Origin: Thermoplasmata archaeon
GTDB lineage: Archaea > Thermoplasmatota > DTKX01 > GCA-020343715
Assembly (NCBI GenBank): GCA_020343715.1
Contig: CP070808.1
Coordinates: 2,027,036 to 2,032,140 of the forward strand
Length of the DNA: 5,105 bases
Reading direction: 5' to 3'
Below are positions 1 to 3,822 of the stretch, piece after piece (positions within the stretch are counted from its first letter, which is position 1; every line of letters begins with the position of its first letter). The notes under the pieces were generated by a model. The model saw nothing but the letters and a program-made list of their open reading frames with translations, did not search any database and had not been told where the DNA came from. The position numbers were made by a program, and so were the translations under genes.

Positions 1-23
1 GTATTGTAAACTGTGAGCAAAGT

Positions 24-30
24 CTTTTAT
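24..30 (+). promoter_or_regulatory. Possible TATA box for the RAM protein gene
   Basis: CTTTTAT resembles an archaeal TATA element in an otherwise GC-rich region. Transcription would start about 25 bases downstream, near 50-55, giving a short leader that still contains the GGAGG at 60-64. No BRE was confidently made out, so this is a weak call based on position and composition. Confidence 0.35.
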
Positions 31-59
31 GCCAGACCGTCGTAGATGGAGGCACCACA

Positions 60-64
60 GGAGG
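60..64 (+). promoter_or_regulatory. Shine-Dalgarno site deciding the TTG start of the RAM protein
   Basis: A GGAGG lies 7 bases before the TTG at 72. It is what favours this non-ATG start, because no in-frame ATG or GTG exists between the left edge and the conserved domain. Confidence 0.65.
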
Positions 65-71
65 CCAGTCC

Positions 72-401
72 TTGCCAGACCCCACCGATATCACCTCGGA
101 GTACGAGAAGGACATCTCTCAGTACTACGGAGACGACGACGTTACGGCAATCATCACCCTCCGTGTCGACACCAAGGAGGTCGACCATGTCGCCAAGACG
201 GTCAGCGAGCACCCCGCCGTCAAGGACCTCTACCTGGTGACCGGCGACACCGACCTGGTGCTCAAGGCCACATTCAAGAACTACCAGGACTTCAAGGAGT
301 TCGTGGTGGGAAGCCTGGGTGGCATCAAGGGCGTCATAGACACCTCCACGGGCATGGTGGTGACCAAGTACAAGGAGAACCGCGAGCTCGTCCTCTTCTG
401 A
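72..401 (+). CDS. Stand-alone Lrp/AsnC ligand-binding (RAM) domain protein
   Basis: This 109-residue protein matches the C-terminal effector-binding and oligomerisation (RAM) domain of Lrp/AsnC regulators. Residues 24-104 follow the family pattern: a first strand (VTAIITLRV), a helix ending in HPAVKDLYLVTG, then the hallmark TGDTDLVLK (residues 58-66), a second helix (NYQDFKEFVVGSL) and the IKGVIDTSTGMVV strand region. No helix-turn-helix precedes it; residues 1-23 are acidic and look like a short extension. Such proteins usually bind amino acids or related small molecules as dimers or octamers and may modulate full-length Lrp partners; the ligand here cannot be read from sequence. The TTG start is chosen because a GGAGG lies 7 bases upstream. 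The frame stays open to the left edge, but that stretch has no in-frame ATG, GTG or TTG and does not resemble a DNA-binding domain. It converges with the response regulator, the two stops lying 28 bases apart. Family assignment is firm; the function is not. Confidence 0.85.
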   Translation: MPDPTDITSEYEKDISQYYGDDDVTAIITLRVDTKEVDHVAKTVSEHPAVKDLYLVTGDTDLVLKATFKNYQDFKEFVVGSLGGIKGVIDTSTGMVVTKYKENRELVLF

Positions 402-429
402 GCTCGTCGATACCAATTGGGGGGAGGAA

Positions 430-795
430 CTACTCCTCACCCAGGGCGCTGCTTATCGTGTTGAAGATTATCTGGAGGCTCACCGGCTTAACCAGCACCT
501 CGAAGAGCCCCAGCTCCCGCGCCTTCTCGGCGGCCTCAAGGTCCGCGGTGAAGAAAATCACCTGCGCCTCGGGCCACCTCTCCCTCATGTGACCGGCCAC
601 CGTGAGGCCGTCCATCTTGGGCATCCTGTGGTCGAGGATGACGGCGTCCACCGCCGGGTCTGCGCCCTCCATCGCCTCCAGGGCCTCGAGCCCGTCCCGG
701 GCGAAGAGGACGTCGGTTATGCCGTGCCGCTGGAGACCCTCCCGTAGCAACCTATGGATGATCTCCTCGTCGTCAACAACGAGCAAACGGGGCAT
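430..795 (-). CDS. Single-domain response regulator (CheY-like receiver protein)
   Basis: A 121-residue protein made of one receiver domain with no output domain. The acidic pair is D8-D9, the phospho-acceptor is D55 (in VILDHRMPKMDG), the conserved Thr is T83 (FFTAD) and the conserved Lys is K103 (LVKP). All catalytic positions are therefore present and the protein should be phosphorylatable by a histidine kinase. The aromatic switch residue normally three positions before the Lys appears to be V100. The start at 795 is chosen over a TTG six codons upstream because the protein then begins MPRLLVVDDEE, as the fold expects, and a GGAGGT lies about 6 bases ahead of the ATG. No kinase gene is adjacent in the window, so the partner is unknown. 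It may act in chemotaxis-like signalling, in a phosphorelay, or by protein-protein contact. The gene has its own probable promoter at 865-872. Confidence 0.93.
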   Translation of the reverse strand: MPRLLVVDDEEIIHRLLREGLQRHGITDVLFARDGLEALEAMEGADPAVDAVILDHRMPKMDGLTVAGHMRERWPEAQVIFFTADLEAAEKARELGLFEVLVKPVSLQIIFNTISSALGEE

Positions 796-800
796 TGTCA

Positions 801-806
801 ACCTCC
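801..806 (-). promoter_or_regulatory. Shine-Dalgarno site of the response regulator
   Basis: On the minus strand this reads GGAGGT, about 6 bases before the ATG at 795. It supports that ATG over the upstream in-frame TTG at 813, whose coding sequence would span this site. Confidence 0.7.
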
Positions 807-864
807 ACCACAAGGCCCAAACCGTACTTCAGGCTGGGCCGCATCGCTAACATCGGACCCCTTC

Positions 865-872
865 TTAATAAA
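865..872 (-). promoter_or_regulatory. Probable TATA box for the response regulator gene
   Basis: On the minus strand this reads TTTATTAA, an A/T-only octamer in a GC-rich background and close to the archaeal TATA consensus. A start about 25 bases downstream would fall near 840 and leave a leader of roughly 45 bases carrying the GGAGGT. The gap 796-931 between the response regulator and adenylate kinase is otherwise without a recognised element. A second A/T-rich patch at 914-920 (TTTATCC on the minus strand) lies close behind the adenylate kinase stop and could be a minor or unrelated element. Confidence 0.5.
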
Positions 873-931
873 CCCTCGCCACTCACTCTCATCCGTGGCG
901 AACACGACCCTTGGATAAAGTTGAGGCATAG

Positions 932-1741
932 CTAAAATTTCTGGGATTCCACCATGGAAATCGCCTGCATTACCGACTCTCGAACGGCCTCGTCGGTGAA
1001 CACGGGCAGGTTGCCGGGCACCACGGCCACGGGGATGCCCTCGCCCTCCAGGAACTCGAGGGTGGGCTCCACCTTCTCGTGGAACTCCCGAAGGCGGCTC
1101 CAGATCTTCTCCTCGGTGTCGTCGGACCTCTGCACCACATGGGCCCCGCAGTTGGTACACGTGGTCCCGTCCTTGGGGGGCTTGTACTCCAAATGGAAAA
1201 CCTTGCCGCACGACTTGCATATGCGGCGGCCCGTCGTCCGCTTGACGATGGCCTCGTCCTCGTTATCGACCAGCACGATGAGGTCCAGCCGGGTCCCAGC
1301 CTCCTCGACCAGCTTGAGCAGGTGGTGGGCCTGGTCCATCGTACGGGGGTACCCGTCCAGCACAGCCCCCTTGTGCCCCATCTTCCCGAAGGCGTCGTCA
1401 ACCAGGTCGTTGACCAACGCGTCGGGGACGAAGAGGCCCGAGTCCACGTAGAACCTAGCCTTGACGCCCAGGAGCAGCTCCGCCAGCTCCTCAGAGGAGG
1501 AAGCGTAGGGCGCGAGCATCTCCCTGATGCGGTCGTCGGGGAGCAGTTGGCCGTGCTCGTCCACCAAGGCGCCCGCCCCCATGTCCATCCCCGCCTTGGC
1601 CACCAGGCCAAGGTAGTGGCGGAAGATGTCTCCGGTGGACAGCTGCTCGAGGCCGAACTCCTGTACCAGCACATCGATGCGTGGTTGTTTGCCAGCGCCG
1701 CTCTTCCCCATGACGAGGATGTTCTGGTAGTCGGGGGTCAT
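932..1741 (-). CDS. adk: Adenylate kinase with zinc-type lid and extended NMP-binding region
   Basis: This enzyme converts ATP + AMP to 2 ADP in the cytoplasm, balancing adenine nucleotides. Visible landmarks of the 269-residue protein: P-loop GKSGAGK at 12-18; STGD at 35-38 with R41; DGYPRT at 129-134 with Q137; the lid arginines in KRTTGRR at 167-173; a Cys4 zinc lid with C175, C178, C195 and C198; and R205/DD/R216 in the post-lid motif QRSDDTEEKIWSRL. Long (zinc-lid) bacterial and archaeal forms usually have about 215-220 residues, so this one is longer. Most of the excess sits between STGD and DGYPRT, where a G-x-x-x-P-D motif occurs twice (64-69 and 102-107), suggesting an internal duplication. 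After the P-loop Lys the sequence is QPR, not the usual GTQ. The start ATG has no Shine-Dalgarno but a TATA-like box lies about 28 bases upstream, which fits a leaderless transcript. A related nucleoside monophosphate kinase with another substrate is possible but less likely given the adenylate-kinase-type lid. Confidence 0.88.
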   Translation of the reverse strand: MTPDYQNILVMGKSGAGKQPRIDVLVQEFGLEQLSTGDIFRHYLGLVAKAGMDMGAGALVDEHGQLLPDDRIREMLAPYASSSEELAELLLGVKARFYVDSGLFVPDALVNDLVDDAFGKMGHKGAVLDGYPRTMDQAHHLLKLVEEAGTRLDLIVLVDNEDEAIVKRTTGRRICKSCGKVFHLEYKPPKDGTTCTNCGAHVVQRSDDTEEKIWSRLREFHEKVEPTLEFLEGEGIPVAVVPGNLPVFTDEAVRESVMQAISMVESQKF

Positions 1742-1766
1742 CGAGCGGGGGAATGCACGGGCCCGA

Positions 1767-1772
1767 GATAAG
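1767..1772 (-). promoter_or_regulatory. Possible TATA-like box for a leaderless adk transcript
   Basis: On the minus strand the sequence reads CTTATC, centred about 28 bases before the adk ATG, the spacing expected when transcription starts at the start codon itself. No Shine-Dalgarno is seen in the 20 bases before the ATG. The match to the TATA consensus is imperfect, and read-through from the upstream operon is an alternative. Confidence 0.3.
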
Positions 1773-1799
1773 GGTTGTGACTTCGTCGTAGGCGGGAGC

Positions 1800-2477
1800 T
1801 CATCCCTCCTCTGGGACGGACTCCGTCTTCGCCCCCTCGGCGGAGTAGATGACCAGCTTGGGCGCCGGTTGCTCGGGCTCCGGTATGTCGAGGGTCCGGG
1901 GGTCCCTCGCCCTCTCGATCACCGCCTGCATGCCCTCCTGGCCGAAGAGGCGGCTGGGCACACGCCACCGCCAACGGGATTCCCGGACGGCGATGAAGAG
2001 GACGTCGTCCAGCACCCTGGAACGCTTGACCCAGGCGTCCTCCATCTCAGTCCAGGGGATGAACAGCTGGGTCGCGTAGATTGGATAGATAGGCAGCTCC
2101 ACACCGTTGGCGTAGACCCCGGGCAGAGGGCCTCCTAGCCTCAGCGTGTTGCGAGACGATCTGTATGCCAAGAACTGGGAGAGGAACACCAGACCCATGC
2201 ACAATCCCATGATGATCCCCACGAAGGGTTCGAAGAGCAGGGCCAACAGGACGAAAACTCCAAGGGCCACGACAATTGTGATCAGGTCCATCTTGAGACG
2301 CAGCCTCATATATGCCCGGTTCGCGTCCCACCAGTGGGGTTGGGTGTAAACCTGCAACGGACCCCGGTCGATGCTCTCGACCCTTACCTGGTGTCCGTCC
2401 CTCATGATGTGCTGGCGAAGCAACTCAACCCCGTGCAAGTAGAGGCCAGGTGTTGTATTAACCCTTTCGGAATGCAA
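1800..2477 (-). CDS. Unrecognised two-helix membrane protein with repeated PG-[LV]-Y-x2-GVEL motif
   Basis: I do not recognise this family. The 225-residue product has a hydrophilic N-terminal part (1-62, rich in Arg and aromatic residues), two adjacent membrane helices (about 64-82 and 85-104) with a short FEP turn, and a soluble C-terminal part. The arrangement is a helical hairpin with both soluble parts on one side, probably the cytoplasm given the Arg/Lys next to the helices. The motif PGLYLHGVEL (10-19) recurs as PGVYANGVEL (119-128), followed by FIPWTEMEDAWVKR, which recalls small beta-rich membrane-associated (PH-like) domains; that comparison is tentative. The tail (197-225) is Pro/Glu-rich and probably disordered. 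The start is uncertain. TTG at 2477 is used because it keeps the first motif copy, but it has no Shine-Dalgarno; TTG at 2438 and ATG at 2405 are alternatives. It begins 13 bases after the DtxR-type gene and may be the last gene of that operon. Confidence 0.75.
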   Translation of the reverse strand: MHSERVNTTPGLYLHGVELLRQHIMRDGHQVRVESIDRGPLQVYTQPHWWDANRAYMRLRLKMDLITIVVALGVFVLLALLFEPFVGIIMGLCMGLVFLSQFLAYRSSRNTLRLGGPLPGVYANGVELPIYPIYATQLFIPWTEMEDAWVKRSRVLDDVLFIAVRESRWRWRVPSRLFGQEGMQAVIERARDPRTLDIPEPEQPAPKLVIYSAEGAKTESVPEEG

Positions 2478-2490
2478 CGGGAGGACCGGC

Positions 2491-3021
2491 TCAATCGCCC
2501 TCGGTGTCGATGTCCGGCTCGACCATCCTCTTGGTCTGCGCCACGCAGGCCTTCAGGCAGTCGCGGGCGCACGCCGGGGTCTCGCCCGTATCATAGAACT
2601 CCCGGAAGTGCTGGAGCCACACGGGTCCGTCCTCGGGCATGTTCACGAAGTCCACGAAGCTGGTCAGCCGGTCGAGGGTCTCGGGGGACACGTTGTGCTC
2701 CATGGCGCATGCGTCGCCGTCGGCCACCTCCTCGGGCACGCCCAGGATCTCGAGGAACTCTCGGAGGGTGTCGTGCTTCTCCCGCAGGGCATCGGCCATG
2801 GCCTGGCCCTCCTCGGTCAGCGTGACCCCCGACCACTTCTGGTAGTTGATGAGCCCTGCCTCGTCCAGTTTCCCGAACATCTCGGTGACCGTAGGCAGTC
2901 CCACCTCCAGAACGGTTGCCACGTCCTTGACCTTGGCGTAACCCTTCTGCCTCTGGACGGTGTCGATGGTCTCGATGTACTGCTCCCAACGGATGCTCGT
3001 CGCGTCCTTCTCGCCACCCAT
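2491..3021 (-). CDS. DtxR/MntR-family metal-dependent transcriptional repressor
   Basis: A 176-residue regulator expected to bind operator DNA when loaded with Fe(II) or Mn(II) and so repress metal uptake. Residues 12-75 form the winged helix; WEQYIETIDTVQRQKGYAKVKDVATVLEV closely follows the MntR/DtxR N-terminus, with KLDEAGLINYQKWSGVTLTEEG as wing. Residues 76-127 form the dimerisation and metal-binding region. H83 and the C105-A-M-E108-H109 cluster match DtxR positions C102, E105 and H106; having Cys where MntR has Glu leans towards iron. E17 matches MntR E11, while Q14 sits where MntR has D8 and DtxR has M10. The C-terminus (128-176) is not an SH3 domain but carries C151-x3-C155-x3-C159. 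The ATG at 3021 is chosen because AAGGAGGAG precedes it and the preceding in-frame codons encode the low-complexity shadow of another gene. It starts 2 bases after the FeoC-like gene ends, so the two are probably translationally coupled. Likely target: this feo operon (inference). Confidence 0.9.
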   Translation of the reverse strand: MGGEKDATSIRWEQYIETIDTVQRQKGYAKVKDVATVLEVGLPTVTEMFGKLDEAGLINYQKWSGVTLTEEGQAMADALREKHDTLREFLEILGVPEEVADGDACAMEHNVSPETLDRLTSFVDFVNMPEDGPVWLQHFREFYDTGETPACARDCLKACVAQTKRMVEPDIDTEGD

Positions 3022-3023
3022 GC

Positions 3024-3317
3024 TCACTCCTCCTTGCCCCGGGCCAGCCTCCTGCCCTTGTCCGTCAGCCTGTACCCCACCACGGGCACGCCCTCGGAGC
3101 ACTCGTCCTCCCTGCACGTGCTCGCCATCAGGCACCCTGGACAATCCAGGTCGGGATCGTGGGAGTCCCCCGCTATCGTCACGGCCTCCAGGTGACCCAT
3201 CATGACCATCATCTCAAGGCGGCTCTTCAGGTCCGCCTCGGACATGTCCAGCTCCATCGCCATCTCCGACAGCGTTATCGAACCCTTGTCGATGAGCACC
3301 AGTGCCTTGCGGATCAT
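3024..3317 (-). CDS. FeoC-like winged-helix protein with four-cysteine Fe-S motif
   Basis: A 97-residue protein. Residues 1-45 form a small winged-helix start (IRKALVLIDKGSITLSEMAMELDMSEADLKSRLEMMVMMGHLEAV) typical of FeoC and related regulators. Residues 59-73 hold C59-x2-C62-x5-C68-x4-C73, the position and style of the Fe-S-binding wing of FeoC. Residues 79-92 (VVGYRLTDKGRRLA) complete a winged-helix ending. FeoC proteins associate with the ferrous-iron transporter FeoB, and their cluster is thought to report iron or oxygen status; some also resemble DNA-binding regulators. Genomic position between a feoB-linked gene and a DtxR-type regulator agrees with this. It begins 6 bases after the four-helix membrane gene stops, with only a weak TAGG next to the ATG at 3317, so translation is probably coupled. 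Whether it acts on FeoB protein, on DNA, or both cannot be told. The name feoC is not assigned because the similarity is of pattern, not full-length identity. Confidence 0.78.
   Translation of the reverse strand: MIRKALVLIDKGSITLSEMAMELDMSEADLKSRLEMMVMMGHLEAVTIAGDSHDPDLDCPGCLMASTCREDECSEGVPVVGYRLTDKGRRLARGKEE
3027..3035 (-). promoter_or_regulatory. Shine-Dalgarno site of the DtxR-type gene, inside the FeoC-like gene
   Basis: On the minus strand this reads AAGGAGGAG, made up of the last three sense codons of the upstream gene. It lies 5 bases before the ATG at 3021, which fixes that start and suggests coupled translation. Confidence 0.7.
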
Positions 3318-3323
3318 CCTACG

Positions 3324-3818
3324 CTAATCCCCCTCAGAGTTGATAAGCCCTGCTCCCCCCGGGGATTCCACGCCGTGGGGGTTGAGGGTGAAGCTGCGCC
3401 TCCATGCCAAGAGACCGATCAGCGCCAGCGGTGACAGGTAGAGGAAGGGGGACACCGTGTCCAGGGCCGAGTAGCCCTCCCAGTCGCCCCCTACCGTCCA
3501 AGCCCCGATGTAGGAGGCGGATATCTGGGTCAGTTGGACCACCAGGAAGAACACCGAAAGGAGTATGCCCACGTAGACGAAGGCGACGCCCTCGTGGAGC
3601 CCGTCCCGCAGCTCCCGGAAGCCTTGGACGAAGACCAGTCCGATGACTACCATGATGAGGCCGTCGAGGGCACCACCACCCAGCAGGAGGGCCCGCTCCA
3701 GGTCCCCCGCCAGGCCCAGGCCCGCCACGACCTGAAGGCAGCCGAGCACCACGTACAGGCCGCCCGTCACGAAGGCGAGCACCGCCTTGCCCCTGGTCCC
3801 CTCGGGTAATCCATCCAT
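3324..3818 (-). CDS. Unrecognised four-helix membrane protein in the feo operon
   Basis: I do not recognise this family. The 164-residue protein has four predicted membrane helices, roughly at residues 12-35, 44-66, 77-97 and 122-139. A charged loop (67-76, GFRELRDGLHE) lies between helices 2 and 3, a longer polar loop (98-121, with YIGAWTVGGDWEGYSALD) between helices 3 and 4, and a 25-residue polar tail starts with RRSF. The positive residues in the 67-76 loop and after helix 4 suggest both termini and that loop face the cytoplasm, leaving the Trp/Tyr/Asp-rich loop outside. No metal-binding Cys/His cluster is obvious; the only Cys is C27 in helix 1. It starts 4 bases after the feoB stop, with GGTGA overlapping that stop as a likely ribosome-binding site, so it is almost certainly co-expressed with FeoB. 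A Feo accessory subunit is a reasonable guess from location only; a generic small membrane protein (DUF-type) is the alternative. Confidence 0.85.
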   Translation of the reverse strand: MDGLPEGTRGKAVLAFVTGGLYVVLGCLQVVAGLGLAGDLERALLLGGGALDGLIMVVIGLVFVQGFRELRDGLHEGVAFVYVGILLSVFFLVVQLTQISASYIGAWTVGGDWEGYSALDTVSPFLYLSPLALIGLLAWRRSFTLNPHGVESPGGAGLINSEGD

Positions 3819-3822
3819 CGTC

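Noticed and set aside
413..420. CCAATTGG palindrome between the two convergent genes as a terminator or operator
   Set aside because: Only 8 bases with no loop and no T-run on either strand; chance is enough to explain it.
900..931. Transcription terminator after adk
   Set aside because: No stem-loop or T-run on the minus strand was found; only a short A/T-rich patch at 914-920.
1079..1771. Long open frame (230 codons) on the plus strand opposite adk
   Set aside because: It is the antisense shadow of a clearly conserved enzyme in GC-rich DNA, has no recognisable domain, and its composition (many His, Val, Gln, Arg) is what such shadows give.
3022..3144. N-terminal extension of the DtxR-type gene by 41 codons
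   Set aside because: The extension lies entirely over the FeoC-like coding sequence in another frame, is low-complexity Gly/Arg/Gln, and a strong AAGGAGGAG supports the ATG at 3021.
2608..3195. Plus-strand open frame of 195 codons opposite the two regulator genes
   Set aside because: It crosses the boundary of two well-supported minus-strand genes and shows no domain of its own.
3310..3330. Possible DtxR-type operator (TTAGCGTAGG on the minus strand) before the FeoC-like gene
   Set aside because: It is a 6-base junction inside a packed operon, has no inverted symmetry, and includes the previous stop codon.
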